Positions 8,274 to 17,279 are shown, numbered from the stretch's first letter. The stretch: 64,000 bases of DNA from Mycobacterium intracellulare ATCC 13950 (GCF_000277125.1 NC_016946.1:806001-870000), one strand, 5' to 3'. Translations and numbers: made by a program. The notes: generated by a model from the letters alone, not told the origin.

Positions 8274-10013
8274 ATGCTGACGCGCTTCGTTCGAATTCAG
8301 CTGGGGATTTTTTTGGTCGCCGGGATCATCGGCGTGGTCGCGATGGTGCTCTTCTACATTCAGGCGCCGACCCTGCTCGGCATCGGCCGGATGACGGTGA
8401 CGCTGGAGTTGCCGGCCACCGGCGGGCTGTACCGGTTTTCCAACGTGACCTACCGCGGTGTTCAGCTCGGCAAGGTCACCGCGGTGGGTTTGACGCCGAC
8501 GGGCGCGAAAGCGACGCTGTCGCTGAGCACTTCACCAAAAGTCCCCGCGGACCTGACCGCCGAGGTGCTCAGTGTCTCCGCGGTGGGTGAGCAGTACGTG
8601 GACCTGCGGCCCAAAACCAATTCGCCGCCCTACCTGCACGACGGCTCGGTAATCTCCGTGCGCGACACCACGATTCCGCAGCCGGTCGCCCCGATGCTCG
8701 AGCAGGTCAATGCCATGGTTCAAAGCATCCCGAAGGCCAAACTCGGCCAATTGCTCGACGAGTCCTTCGAGGGCTTCAACGGCACCGGTTACGACCTGGG
8801 CTCACTGATCGATTCCTCGAAGACCCTGTCGCGCGACGCCAACGGCGTCGTCGATCGCACCCGGGCCCTCACCGAAGACACCGGGCCGCTGCTGGATACC
8901 CAGGCGCACACCACCGACTCGATCAGAACGTGGGCGCGCAGCTTCGCCGGCATCTCGGATGTGTTGGTGAACAACGATTCCCACTTCCGGACCATCCTGG
9001 AGAAGGGTCCGGACACCGCGAACGAAGCATCCCGGCTTCTCGAACAGATCAAGCCGACGCTGCCGGTGTTGCTCGCCAACCTGACCACCATCGGGCAGAT
9101 CGGCATCACCTACCACCCCTCGATCGAGCAGCTGCTGGTGCTGCTGCCCTCGGGGGTCGCAATCGAGCAGGCCGCTACGGGTGAAAACCACCCCGACGGT
9201 AGGGCTTACGGCGACTTCGCGGCCACGGTCGACGATCCGCCGATCTGCACCGTCGGCTTCATGCCGCCCAACACCTGGCGATCCCCGGACGACCTCAGCG
9301 ACATCGACACACCGGACGGGTTGTATTGCAAACTCCCGCAGGATTCGCCGATCGCGGTTCGCGGTGCCCGCAACTATCCCTGCATGGGTCACCCGGGCAA
9401 GCGCGCGCCCACCGTCGAAATCTGCAACAGCGACAAGCCGTACATGCCGCTGGCGATGCGCCAGCACACCACGGGGCCCTACCCATTGGATCCGAACCTG
9501 ATTTCCCAGGGCGTCCCGCCCGATGACCGGATTACCGTCAACGACAGGATCTTCGGCCCGGTCGAGGGCACGCCGCTGCCCCCGGGGGCGGTGCCTCGCG
9601 GCGACGCGGCGGGGCCGCGGGGAGAAAATCCACCGCCGGGCACGGCGGGGGCAGCTGTGCCCCCCATGCCGTCGTCGGGACCAACGCTGGCGCCGATGAC
9701 GAGAATGTCGGCTGACATCCCGGCTTTTGCGCCGCTCGATGTCGCTGCCCCGGGCGAGCTTCCGACGCCACCGCCGCCACCACCGGTGCCCGCACTAGCG
9801 CCTGCACCGCTGGATCAGGTCGACGGTGGACAGCCCCAGGCCGCGCCAAGCTCGTTCGGCGCCAACACATCTAAGCCCGCGCCCTCGGTCGTGGTGGCGA
9901 AGTACGATCCGCACACCGGTCGTTATGTCGGGCCGGACGGAAAGTTGTACCAGCAGTCGGATCTCGTCGCTCAGAAGGCGCCCAAGACGTGGAAGGACAT
10001 GCTCCCCACCTGA
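8274..10013 (+). CDS. mceF: MceF-type MCE family protein with long proline-rich tail
   Basis: Last MCE subunit. The start ATG abuts the mceE stop. It is 579 residues, long for an MCE protein: anchor about 8-28, MCE domain with VTYRGVQLGKVTAVGL, helical domain, cysteine-containing region (four or more Cys between about residues 323 and 385), then a proline/alanine-rich stretch of about 130 residues. The C terminus YDPHTGRYVGPDG...TWKDMLPT matches the conserved MceF end. It closes the operon; the next gene is on the other strand, 46 bp away. Confidence 0.92.
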   Translation: MLTRFVRIQLGIFLVAGIIGVVAMVLFYIQAPTLLGIGRMTVTLELPATGGLYRFSNVTYRGVQLGKVTAVGLTPTGAKATLSLSTSPKVPADLTAEVLSVSAVGEQYVDLRPKTNSPPYLHDGSVISVRDTTIPQPVAPMLEQVNAMVQSIPKAKLGQLLDESFEGFNGTGYDLGSLIDSSKTLSRDANGVVDRTRALTEDTGPLLDTQAHTTDSIRTWARSFAGISDVLVNNDSHFRTILEKGPDTANEASRLLEQIKPTLPVLLANLTTIGQIGITYHPSIEQLLVLLPSGVAIEQAATGENHPDGRAYGDFAATVDDPPICTVGFMPPNTWRSPDDLSDIDTPDGLYCKLPQDSPIAVRGARNYPCMGHPGKRAPTVEICNSDKPYMPLAMRQHTTGPYPLDPNLISQGVPPDDRITVNDRIFGPVEGTPLPPGAVPRGDAAGPRGENPPPGTAGAAVPPMPSSGPTLAPMTRMSADIPAFAPLDVAAPGELPTPPPPPPVPALAPAPLDQVDGGQPQAAPSSFGANTSKPAPSVVVAKYDPHTGRYVGPDGKLYQQSDLVAQKAPKTWKDMLPT

Positions 10014-10058
10014 ATCCACCCGGAGGCGAAGCGCGGGAACGACGTTATGGCCGCCCGG

Positions 10059-10580
10059 TCAGGACAGCTGGTCCAGGCGCAACGGCATCGCAACATCAAG
10101 CCACTGGTTCTGCCCGCAGGCACCGCTGGGGCCGACCGTCTTGTCCTTGCCCGAGAAGACTCGAGACCCGAGTTGCCATCCGCCGTTGTCGTTTACGGGG
10201 TAGAAAAAGTAGGTCTGCACTCCGGTGAACGTGGTGCCGTCTTCACACCGTTCCCAGTTCGGCACTTCGCGTCTCACCTTCCACATCTCCCCATCGTTCA
10301 TGTACAGGGGGGCGGTCCAGCCCTGGTCGCTCGTCACCTGGCCATGGCATTCCTGGGTTGAGTCGCACGTGGAAGTGATGGTCCATACCTGGTAGACCGT
10401 CGGCTCACCCTTGTACTGATCGTTGGTCTGGGCATAATCGCCAATGGACGTGGCCCGGAAAGTTCCGTTGATCGCCACGTCTTCTTTGGTTATTGCCCGG
10501 GCCGTGGGGGCAGCGCTCAAACCGCCGAATGCAGTGGCGGCCACCAGCGTTGCGGTGGTGAGTGTTTTGACTGAACGCAT
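10059..10580 (-). CDS. Exported conserved mycobacterial protein
   Basis: The 173-residue protein has a clear Sec signal peptide (basic start, hydrophobic core, cleavage probably after TARA at about residue 29). The mature part has Cys pairs (CDSTQEC, ERCEDG, SGACGQ) and several tryptophans, suggesting a small disulfide-bonded beta domain. The family is uncharacterised to my knowledge. It converges on mceF and sits downstream of two Mce-associated genes on the same strand, 131 bp from the nearest. A role with the Mce system is possible only by position. Confidence 0.8.
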   Translation of the reverse strand: MRSVKTLTTATLVAATAFGGLSAAPTARAITKEDVAINGTFRATSIGDYAQTNDQYKGEPTVYQVWTITSTCDSTQECHGQVTSDQGWTAPLYMNDGEMWKVRREVPNWERCEDGTTFTGVQTYFFYPVNDNGGWQLGSRVFSGKDKTVGPSGACGQNQWLDVAMPLRLDQLS

Positions 10581-10711
10581 CAGGTGCTCCTCGAAGCGCG
10601 TAATCCGAGAGTGCCTGTGGCACCTTTCCGCCGTCGGTTGCGGCGTCCTCGAGCGATGACGTTACACCGCTTCGGTCGGCCCGGTAACGGTTAGGACAAG
10701 ATCCGCTGGGC

Positions 10712-11329
10712 TCACCCCGCCGGGTCGAATTTCGAGATCAGCCAGGAACCGTCGACTTTTGTCATCGTGACCAGGATGCTGCTCTGCGTCTTCTCGGGAT
10801 CTTTCTTTTTCACGCTTGCCGTGGTCTGGTCGATGAAAACCAGCACGGTGGCCGAATTGGGATGCAATTCCGAGACCGCGGCCCGAATCACCTTGGCGCT
10901 GGCCGTCAGTTGCCCCTTCTGCGCCGTCGGCGCCACCACCTCCTCGGCGAATTTGCTGTAGTAGGTGAGAAAGTCGCCGGTGAGATGGGACTTCGCGTTG
11001 TTGAAATCGCGGTTCAAATGCTCGTACGAATACGACAACGCCGCCGTGGCACCATCCGACGCCGCCTGGATTGCCCGGCGCGCCGCCGCGTCGCCGACCT
11101 GCTGATCGGGCCGATACAGAAAGAAGTACACGCCGGCAGCGACTCCCACCGCGGCAATGACCAACGTCGTCGCGACCATCGAACGCCACCGTGCCAAATA
11201 CCGGTGCGCGCGACGCCGAATCGCTGCCAGCCGACCCGAGCGTGCCGGACCCTCGCCGGCAGGTGAAGTCTCCGCGTCGTCAACCGGCTTGGCGGTGCCG
11301 TTCGGCGACGAGCCATGTTCCTCGGTCAT
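10712..11329 (-). CDS. Mce-associated membrane protein (Mas), shorter paralogue
   Basis: 205 residues: acidic cytoplasmic tail, basic stretch, one membrane span (51-72, ending VYFFLYRPDQ), then a periplasmic NTF2-like domain with conserved SYSYEHLNRDFNNAKSHLTG and DGSWLISKFDPAG. These are hallmarks of Mas proteins, which accompany mce operons and are thought to stabilise or assist the importer. Its ATG overlaps the stop of the longer Mas gene by 4 bases, so the two are co-transcribed. Unusually they run against the mce operon. Confidence 0.88.
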   Translation of the reverse strand: MTEEHGSSPNGTAKPVDDAETSPAGEGPARSGRLAAIRRRAHRYLARWRSMVATTLVIAAVGVAAGVYFFLYRPDQQVGDAAARRAIQAASDGATAALSYSYEHLNRDFNNAKSHLTGDFLTYYSKFAEEVVAPTAQKGQLTASAKVIRAAVSELHPNSATVLVFIDQTTASVKKKDPEKTQSSILVTMTKVDGSWLISKFDPAG

Positions 11330-12138
11330 CGCAAGAAATCAACTTTCGACATCTTGAGTTGGCCGTCGTCGCGGTCCATGTTGACGCTGAGCCGAAACAA
11401 GGCCGGTGGCGGTTTGGCGTTATCCGGTCCGGTGGGAATGGTTTTCGCCGCCACCAGCACGACGCCGGAATTGTCGCTCAGCGACTCGACGGCGACGGCT
11501 TCGATGGTGACCTTGGTGCCGACCTTCGTTTCCTGGGCCTTGTTGACGATCAGGGGCGACAGCACCGATAGCTGGTTCTTCTGGTCGCCCGTCGAGGCAT
11601 CGATCGAGCGCTGAACATCCTCCCGGGCATGATCGGGGTCAATCGACATCAGTGCCGTGACCCCTTGCCGGGCGGCCGCACTGAACTCCGCGGCGAGGTG
11701 GTGGTTATGCACCGCGATGCGGTGCTGCCACAGCATGTAGCCGCTCGCGGCGAGCGACGTGGAGGCGAGCACGATGCCGACGCCGGCGGCTATCGTTTTC
11801 CGCCCTGGGCGCCGGAGCCACCCCGGACGTCGAAGCCGCCCCAACCGCAGCCGTTTCCGGGCCCACTTGGCGGGGCGCTGCTCGGCATCTTCGGTGTCGT
11901 CCGCGCCCGCGGTTTCGGTTGCCCCGCGCAGCTTCAGCAGGCGTGCCAGGGCCGCCTCGGCGCGCGCTTCGGCCTTGGCAACTTCGTCTTCTACGTCCGA
12001 TTCTGAGGGGGCCGCTACGTCGTCGCTGTCGGCCCCTGCGCCCGACTGTGGTGCGTCAGGATCGACTGCGTCCCTCGGGTCATTACGATCGTCGACGTTA
12101 GGTCCCTCCGGGTCGTGCACGGAGAAGCAGCTTATCAC
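11326..12138 (-). CDS. Mce-associated membrane protein (Mas), longer paralogue
   Basis: 270 residues with a long acidic/alanine-rich cytoplasmic region (1-95), a cluster of basic residues (RKRLRLGRLRRPGWLRRPGRK), one membrane span (115-138) and a periplasmic domain like that of its neighbour. The C terminus DGQLKMSKVDFLR is the usual Mas ending. The first eight residues look atypical; a GTG a few codons downstream could be the true start. It is the first gene of the minus-strand pair. Confidence 0.85.
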   Translation of the reverse strand: MISCFSVHDPEGPNVDDRNDPRDAVDPDAPQSGAGADSDDVAAPSESDVEDEVAKAEARAEAALARLLKLRGATETAGADDTEDAEQRPAKWARKRLRLGRLRRPGWLRRPGRKTIAAGVGIVLASTSLAASGYMLWQHRIAVHNHHLAAEFSAAARQGVTALMSIDPDHAREDVQRSIDASTGDQKNQLSVLSPLIVNKAQETKVGTKVTIEAVAVESLSDNSGVVLVAAKTIPTGPDNAKPPPALFRLSVNMDRDDGQLKMSKVDFLR

Positions 12139-12302
12139 TGGAACCTGGGCTCAACGCCGTCGCCGGACGGCCGCCTTCGTGGCTCTTACGTGCGGAAATG
12201 CGCGCTGGCAGGGGGACGGGGCTTCCATGCGTTCGGGAGGGCCCGGCGCCACCACCGTTAGGTAATGGAGATCTTCTCCAACCAGGAGAATTTTCTTTTC
12301 AG

Positions 12303-12722
12303 GTGTGGCAGAGTAATCGGGTGCGATCAATCGTGCCTCTGGTTGCCGCGTTGCTGGGCGCCGGTGTGGTGGCGGCGCCGCCAGCCTCGGCAGGACCGAC
12401 CGTCTGCGACTACCCCGCCTGCACCCCGGGCATCATGCCCCATCAGGTTCTCGGCGCGCCGTGTGACAACACCACCTACTACGCCTTCGGTGTCGCCGAC
12501 GGCTACGTCTCCTTCGCCTCGGAACCCGGACGGTTGATGTTCTGCGGGTCGCCAAGGCGATACCAGCCTCGATGGTTCCGCTCCCCGCCCATGGCTGGGG
12601 TCAAGGAAGAAAACGCCGACTGCACGAACTATCTGAACTATGTCGCGCAGGCGCCCGATGGCCTGTTCCTGATCTGTATTGCTCACGACGGCATATCGAG
12701 CTGGGTCCGCGCCGACACGTAG
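12303..12722 (+). CDS. Small exported protein
   Basis: From GTG 12303 the product is about 139 residues; GTG 12321 would give 133. Either way it begins with a Sec signal peptide (VRSIVPLVAALLGAGVVAA, cleavage near PPASA). The mature part has six Cys, several of them paired (VCDYPAC, APCDN, FCGSP, ADCTN, LICIA), suggesting a disulfide-stabilised secreted domain. AGGAG at 12283-12288 lies about 15 bases before the first GTG. No family recognised beyond a conserved mycobacterial exported protein. It stands alone between opposing genes. Confidence 0.72.
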   Translation: MWQSNRVRSIVPLVAALLGAGVVAAPPASAGPTVCDYPACTPGIMPHQVLGAPCDNTTYYAFGVADGYVSFASEPGRLMFCGSPRRYQPRWFRSPPMAGVKEENADCTNYLNYVAQAPDGLFLICIAHDGISSWVRADT

Positions 12723-12727
12723 CTTCG

Positions 12728-13330
12728 TCAGTCGCGGGTCTGCCGAGGCAGACCCAGCAGTCGGCGGCTCAGATCGGTAACCCGGTCGAGCAGTGTGTCG
12801 TCGTCGATGTCGGCGACCAGCGGATGCATGACCGCGGTGCTCAGCGCGCCGGAGAACATCGCCGCCTCGATCCGGCCGTCGAGGCCCGCATCGCTCAGTA
12901 GCACCCGGTACAGGCGGTCCATGAAAAGCTGAAACGGCTTGTGCTCGGCCAGCAGCCGGACGACGACGGGGTCGAATTGCAGCGTGCGCACCAACCGGCG
13001 GTCGCGAACGGCCATCTCAATGACGCCCACCAGCAAGGCATCTCGTGCTTGAGGGCCGTCGTCGTAGGCTTCGGCCGCCTCGAGCGCGGGCGCGAGGCGG
13101 CCGAGTTCGCGCTCGGTCACGGCGATGACGATCTGCTCTTTGGTGCGGAACTGATGGTAGACAGCAGCTTTCGTGATGCCGACGGCGTCGGCGATCATCT
13201 GCAGCGACGTACCGCTGACCCCGTGGGTGGCGATCAGGTCCAAGGCGGCGTCGAGCACGCGCGTCCGGGCCGCGCTGTGCGCGATCAGCCAGAATTGCTC
13301 TCCGGCGACCGGCTGGCGTGCTGTTCCCAC
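12728..13330 (-). CDS. TetR-family transcriptional regulator (divergent to the CoxIII-like operon)
   Basis: 200 residues with a TetR helix-turn-helix near residues 20-65 (GVSGTSLQMIADAVGITKAAVYHQF, of which ITKAAVYHQF is the recognition part) and a helical ligand-binding domain. It faces the four-gene membrane operon starting at 13432. A perfect 18-bp palindrome lies between the two genes, so it probably represses that operon and perhaps itself. The effector is unknown. Confidence 0.92.
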   Translation of the reverse strand: MGTARQPVAGEQFWLIAHSAARTRVLDAALDLIATHGVSGTSLQMIADAVGITKAAVYHQFRTKEQIVIAVTERELGRLAPALEAAEAYDDGPQARDALLVGVIEMAVRDRRLVRTLQFDPVVVRLLAEHKPFQLFMDRLYRVLLSDAGLDGRIEAAMFSGALSTAVMHPLVADIDDDTLLDRVTDLSRRLLGLPRQTRD

Positions 13331-13352
13331 GCACCGAGACTAGACGACGCTA

Positions 13353-13381
13353 TTGACCGAGGCTAGCCGATCGGCTAGCTT
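13353..13381 (+). promoter_or_regulatory. Promoter with overlapping TetR operator palindrome
   Basis: TTGACC (13353-13358) and TAGCTT (13376-13381) are 17 bp apart and read toward the membrane operon at 13432. A perfect 18-bp palindrome, GCTAGCCGATCGGCTAGC (13362-13379), covers the spacer and most of the -10. A bound repressor there would block RNA polymerase. The adjacent divergent TetR gene is the obvious candidate regulator. Confidence 0.7.
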
Positions 13382-13431
13382 CGCTCACGAGCCGAGCTCG
13401 TGCGGTGATCTCGTGCGGGGAAGGAGTATCG

Positions 13432-14217
13432 ATGTCCGACGTCGGACGAAACGATGCAGGCGGTCGCCAGCCTGCGCGCACCGCGCCCCGGCGGACGGAC
13501 GGCGAGGTGATCCTGCTCTGGACGTTGCCGGTGGCGCTGATCCTGTGGATCGCCTCCTTTTTCCTGTTTCCCGGCTTCAACCCGCCGATGTCGCCCACCA
13601 TGCCGGCGGACCAGGTTGCCGCGTTCTATCGCGATCCGGCCCACCTCCCAGAGATCCGCTACAGCATGATCCTGTTCAACTGGTTCGGCGTGTGCCTGGT
13701 CCCGATCCTGGCCCTGATCGTGCTGCAGATCCGCCGCATGGCACATCGGACGCCGATCTTCTCGTACGCGATGCTGGGTTGCGCGGCCGGCGGTCCGACG
13801 CTGTTTCTCGTCGCCAACGTCTGCTGGTTACTGGCCGCTTTTCGACCGGAACGCAGCCCGGCGCTGACCCAGCTGCTCAACGACCTGGGCTGGATGACCT
13901 TCACCATCCTCGTCCCGTTCCTGATCGGCCAAAGCGTAATCCTGGCCTTGGCAATCTATTTCGACGATCAGCCGCGTCCGGTATTCCGCCACTGGGTGGC
14001 CCACTTCAATCTCGTGGTGGCGGCCGCGCTGGTTCCCGCCGCTTTCGTCGGCGTGTCGTTGACCGGCCCGCTGGCCTGGGACGGGCTCTTGTCCTTCTGG
14101 GTCAAAAACGTGGCGATCGCCGTCTGGATCGTCGTGACGGGCGTGGTGTTGGGGCAAGCCGTCCACCGGGAGCGCGCCGAGAACGCCAGGCGCGCAGAGG
14201 AACTGGTCGGCGCATGA
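13432..14217 (+). CDS. Polytopic membrane protein, first of a CoxIII/IV-like operon
   Basis: 261 residues with about six hydrophobic segments starting near residue 25. It is related to the product of the next gene: both share a PERxP motif followed by L.D......F....FLIG..I...AI..D and an aromatic W.....NL segment. It ends in a basic cytoplasmic tail (HRERAENARRAEEL). ATG 13432 follows GGAAGGAG. Its function is unknown. Its place in an operon with oxidase subunit III- and IV-like genes suggests a respiratory or redox membrane complex. Confidence 0.8.
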   Translation: MSDVGRNDAGGRQPARTAPRRTDGEVILLWTLPVALILWIASFFLFPGFNPPMSPTMPADQVAAFYRDPAHLPEIRYSMILFNWFGVCLVPILALIVLQIRRMAHRTPIFSYAMLGCAAGGPTLFLVANVCWLLAAFRPERSPALTQLLNDLGWMTFTILVPFLIGQSVILALAIYFDDQPRPVFRHWVAHFNLVVAAALVPAAFVGVSLTGPLAWDGLLSFWVKNVAIAVWIVVTGVVLGQAVHRERAENARRAEELVGA

Positions 14218-15029
14218 GTGCGGTGATCACACCGCCGTCCGTTCCGGCCACGCCGCCCGCCGGACCCCTGCACCAGCGATTCGCCTGGCACCTGCGCCAC
14301 AACCCCAAACGCGAACTCTGGTTGGCGTGGTGGACGCTCGTGGTGTTCTACAACATCTTCTTTCCGATGTTCTTCATCGTGGCCCAAGTCCAGCCGCCGC
14401 CGCAGCCCACCTGGGATCTGGCGACGCAAGCCCATTGGTTCTCGGAGCGCCACCTCGGCATACCGTTTGGCTTCGGCGTCATCTTCGCCATCAGCGGCAT
14501 GATCGCGATCAACAACGCCCTCATCGCGTATTCCATGCGGCGCATGTCCGTCAGTCCCGCGTTCGGCTACAGCTATCTGATCATCTACTCGCTCAGCGCG
14601 GTTCCCGGCATGCTGCTGCTCAACATCGCGCTCATCGTGGGGACGCTGCGACCCGAGCGAGACCCCGAAGCGCTGGGCTGGCTCTACGACTTCGCGTTCC
14701 TGTCTTTCGACGGGACCATGGGGGTGTTCCTGATCGGATCGCTGATCTGGATGGTCGCGATCCTGCTCGACAGGAATCGCGTGTTCCCCAAGTGGTTCGG
14801 CTATCTCAACCTGTGCAACGCGCTGACCGAGGTCGTCGTGGCTCCGTGCTGGATCTTTCGGCGGGGCATCTTGGCCTGGAACGGCCAGATCGCCTGGTGG
14901 CTGGACATGGTGGTGTTCGGCATCTACCAGGTCACGTTCATCGTCATGCTGTTCCAGATGATCCGGCGCGAAGACTTCGGCACCGGGCCGCTGCCCGACC
15001 GTCCCCGCAAGGAGGCGGCCACACGATGA
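14214..15029 (+). CDS. Polytopic membrane protein, paralogue of the preceding gene
   Basis: 271 residues, about six membrane spans, with the PERDP motif and the FLIGSLIWMVAILLD segment shared with the upstream protein, indicating an ancient duplication. The N terminus carries HNPKRELWLAWW just before the first span. ATG 14214 overlaps the upstream stop by 4 bases and its own stop overlaps the next start by 4, so the operon is translationally coupled. No catalytic motif recognised. Confidence 0.8.
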   Translation: MSAVITPPSVPATPPAGPLHQRFAWHLRHNPKRELWLAWWTLVVFYNIFFPMFFIVAQVQPPPQPTWDLATQAHWFSERHLGIPFGFGVIFAISGMIAINNALIAYSMRRMSVSPAFGYSYLIIYSLSAVPGMLLLNIALIVGTLRPERDPEALGWLYDFAFLSFDGTMGVFLIGSLIWMVAILLDRNRVFPKWFGYLNLCNALTEVVVAPCWIFRRGILAWNGQIAWWLDMVVFGIYQVTFIVMLFQMIRREDFGTGPLPDRPRKEAATR

Positions 15030-15616
15030 CGGACCTCGCCGATTCGAACAAGCGCGCCGTGCCGGGCCAGCCGGACATGTGGGCCTTCGTGCTGTTCGAA
15101 ACGCTGGTCTTCACAGCGTATTTCGGGTTCTACTTGTTCTACCGCGCCCACAATCCCGAGCTCTTCTTGCACTCGCAGGCGCAGCTGGATTTGCGGATCG
15201 GGGTCTTCAACACGCTCGTCTTGTTGCTGAGCTCCTGGTCGGTGGCGCGCTGCGTCCAGTCGGCCCGGGCCGGCGCCTACCGGGCGGCGCTCAAGGACGT
15301 GTACATCACGGCCGCCTTCGCCGCAATGTTCCTCTTTTTCAAGGTGTTGGAGTGGGCCCGGCTGGTCGGCATCGGGCACGGGTTCGACAGCGACGACTTC
15401 TTCACCTATTACTTCTTTCTCACCGGCATCCACTTCGTGCACCTGCTGATCGGCTTCGTCGCGCTCGGCGTCATCGTCTACCAAATCCGCAGGGCGGCGC
15501 GAAAAGCGCAGGGGCCCGTCCAAGCCCAGCAACTCGTCGAAACCTGCGCTACCTATTGGCACACCGTTGATTTCCTGTGGGTGCTCATCTTTGCGCTGCT
15601 GTACGTGGTGAGGTGA
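15026..15616 (+). CDS. Cytochrome c oxidase subunit III-like protein (NorE-like)
   Basis: 196 residues and about five membrane spans, with hallmarks of the CoxIII family: an N-terminal MWAFVLFETLVFTAYFG span, E in KVLEWARL, the GIHFVHLLIGF segment and a C-terminal YWHTVDFLWVLIFALLYV. The short five-span form resembles NorE or CtaE. No subunit I or II gene is nearby, so it either serves an oxidase encoded elsewhere or a different complex with the two upstream membrane proteins. Confidence 0.88.
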   Translation: MTDLADSNKRAVPGQPDMWAFVLFETLVFTAYFGFYLFYRAHNPELFLHSQAQLDLRIGVFNTLVLLLSSWSVARCVQSARAGAYRAALKDVYITAAFAAMFLFFKVLEWARLVGIGHGFDSDDFFTYYFFLTGIHFVHLLIGFVALGVIVYQIRRAARKAQGPVQAQQLVETCATYWHTVDFLWVLIFALLYVVR

Positions 15617-15900
15617 TCGCAATCAAATTCAACAAGCGGCTGACGTTCGTATGGCTCGTCCTCTCGGCGCTGACGCTGGCCTACCTATGGATAGATCACT
15701 CCGCCGGCGGATTGCTGAAGTCCAGCGCGGTGGTGACGTCGAGCGTCATCGTGATCGCACTCATCAAGGTGCGCATCATTTTTCGCGAGTTCATGGAGGT
15801 GCGAAACGCTCCGGTCCTGCTGTGCCGACTCACCGATGCGTGGGTGGCGCTGGTCGGCGCCGTCTTGCTCGGCTGTTACTTCGTCGGCATGCAGGTCTGA
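15613..15900 (+). CDS. Cytochrome c oxidase subunit IV-like small membrane protein
   Basis: 95 residues from GTG 15613, which overlaps the CoxIII-like stop by 4 bases. Three predicted spans and the VVTSSVIVIALIKVRIIFREFMEVR segment fit the prokaryotic cytochrome c oxidase subunit IV / NorF group, which accompanies CoxIII-like proteins. It is the last gene of the TetR-facing operon; its stop is one base from the stop of the P450 on the other strand. Confidence 0.82.
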   Translation: MIAIKFNKRLTFVWLVLSALTLAYLWIDHSAGGLLKSSAVVTSSVIVIALIKVRIIFREFMEVRNAPVLLCRLTDAWVALVGAVLLGCYFVGMQV

Positions 15901-15901
15901 C

Positions 15902-17197
15902 TCAGGCCACGGGTGCGACGGCGTCGGCGGTCGTGAACGTCAGGTGCAGCTCGCTCAGACCCCGCAGGATGTACGTCGGCTCGTAGGTGTAACGACGCTC
16001 GGTGGCCGGCCCGTGGTGGGCCTCGTTGATTTCGATGTGCGGCATGCGATCCAGGATCCGCTCGATCGACACGCGTCCCTCGACGCGGGCCAGGGGGCCA
16101 CCGGGGCAGGAGTGCACGCCGCGCGCGAACGCCATGTGTTCGCGGACGTTCTTGCGGCGCAGGTCGAACTCGTGCGGGTTGTCGAATCGGCGCGGGTCGC
16201 GGTTGGCGGCGCCCGGCAGGATCATGACCACGGTGCCGGCGGGGATGTCGACTCCGCCGATGCTGGTCGACTTGCGGGCCAGGCGTGAGTCGCTCTTCAC
16301 CGGGCTGTCCATCCGCAGCGACTCCTCGATGAAGCCCGGAATCAGGCTGCGGTCCTCACGCAGCTGCTGCTGGATGTCCGGCCGATCGCCGAGCACCTGC
16401 AGGGCGGCACTGAGCAGTTTGGCCGTGGTTTCCTGGCCGGCGGCGAAGAGGAACGTCGCCGAGCGGACGACCTCGATCACCGGGGGCGTCGAGCCGTCCG
16501 GGTACTTCGCTTCGGCGAGGAAGGTCAGGACGTCGCCGCGCGGCTCGCGACGCCGATCCTCGATGTAGTGACAGAACTTGTCGTCGAGCCACTCCAACGG
16601 GTTGATGCCGACCGACTCGTGGTCTAGGGCGCCCACCCGCGCGCCAGGACGATCGGCACCCAGGACGGTGCGGAACTCCTTGTGGTCCTCCTCCGGCACA
16701 CCGAGCAGGTCCGCGATCACCAAGGTGGCGAACGGCTTTGAGTATTCGGCGATGAACTCGCACTCACCGAGGCCGAGGAACTCGTCGAGCTGACGGTCGG
16801 CGAGGCGCCACATGAACTCCTCGTTCTGCTTGAGTCGGCTCGGGGTCAGCAGCTTGGCGAGCACCGACCGGGCCTTGGTGTGGTCCGGCGGATCCATGGT
16901 GACCATGTGCTCGAACATCGGGAACGAACTGCGGTGCGCGTCGATCTGTGCGCTGATGTCGTCGCCTTCGGGGGTGAACGGCAGCGGAGGGAACGGCCCG
17001 CCGAGCGCGACGATGTTCGAGAACGTCTCGGGATCCTTGTAGACCTCGCAGGCTTCGTCGTAGCCGGTGATCGCAACGACGCCGTAGTGCGGCAGCCGCA
17101 GCACTGGGTTCTGGCTGCGCAGATAGTCGAAGTAAGGGTGCGGATCTGGGACCAGAGACGGATCGGTGAAGAAGTCGATCGACTCGAAGGTGCTCAT
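15902..17197 (-). CDS. Cytochrome P450
   Basis: Heme monooxygenase of 431 residues. Visible motifs: I-helix AGQETT (253-258), ExxR (Glu292-Arg295), and the heme-binding loop FARGVHSC with ligand Cys364. It is soluble, with no membrane anchor, as is usual for mycobacterial P450s fed by ferredoxin and reductase. The substrate is unknown. The I-helix has Gln-Glu in place of the common Gly-His/Asp-Glu, keeping the acid-threonine pair. A divergent TetR gene with a double operator-like site (17280-17299) lies upstream. No ferredoxin gene is adjacent. Confidence 0.95.
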   Translation of the reverse strand: MSTFESIDFFTDPSLVPDPHPYFDYLRSQNPVLRLPHYGVVAITGYDEACEVYKDPETFSNIVALGGPFPPLPFTPEGDDISAQIDAHRSSFPMFEHMVTMDPPDHTKARSVLAKLLTPSRLKQNEEFMWRLADRQLDEFLGLGECEFIAEYSKPFATLVIADLLGVPEEDHKEFRTVLGADRPGARVGALDHESVGINPLEWLDDKFCHYIEDRRREPRGDVLTFLAEAKYPDGSTPPVIEVVRSATFLFAAGQETTAKLLSAALQVLGDRPDIQQQLREDRSLIPGFIEESLRMDSPVKSDSRLARKSTSIGGVDIPAGTVVMILPGAANRDPRRFDNPHEFDLRRKNVREHMAFARGVHSCPGGPLARVEGRVSIERILDRMPHIEINEAHHGPATERRYTYEPTYILRGLSELHLTFTTADAVAPVA

Positions 17198-17279
17198 CGG
17201 ATTGCGTCTCCCTGGGCTGGGTTTACCGGTGGTATCGGCGGCAAGCGGTACCGCCGCGGTGAATTCGAAATCGGAAATG

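Noticed and set aside
13353..14213. A long plus-strand frame running into the second membrane-protein gene
   Set aside because: It lies over the first membrane-protein gene in a shifted frame and has no hydrophobic pattern there; ATG 14214 with a 4-base overlap is the real start.
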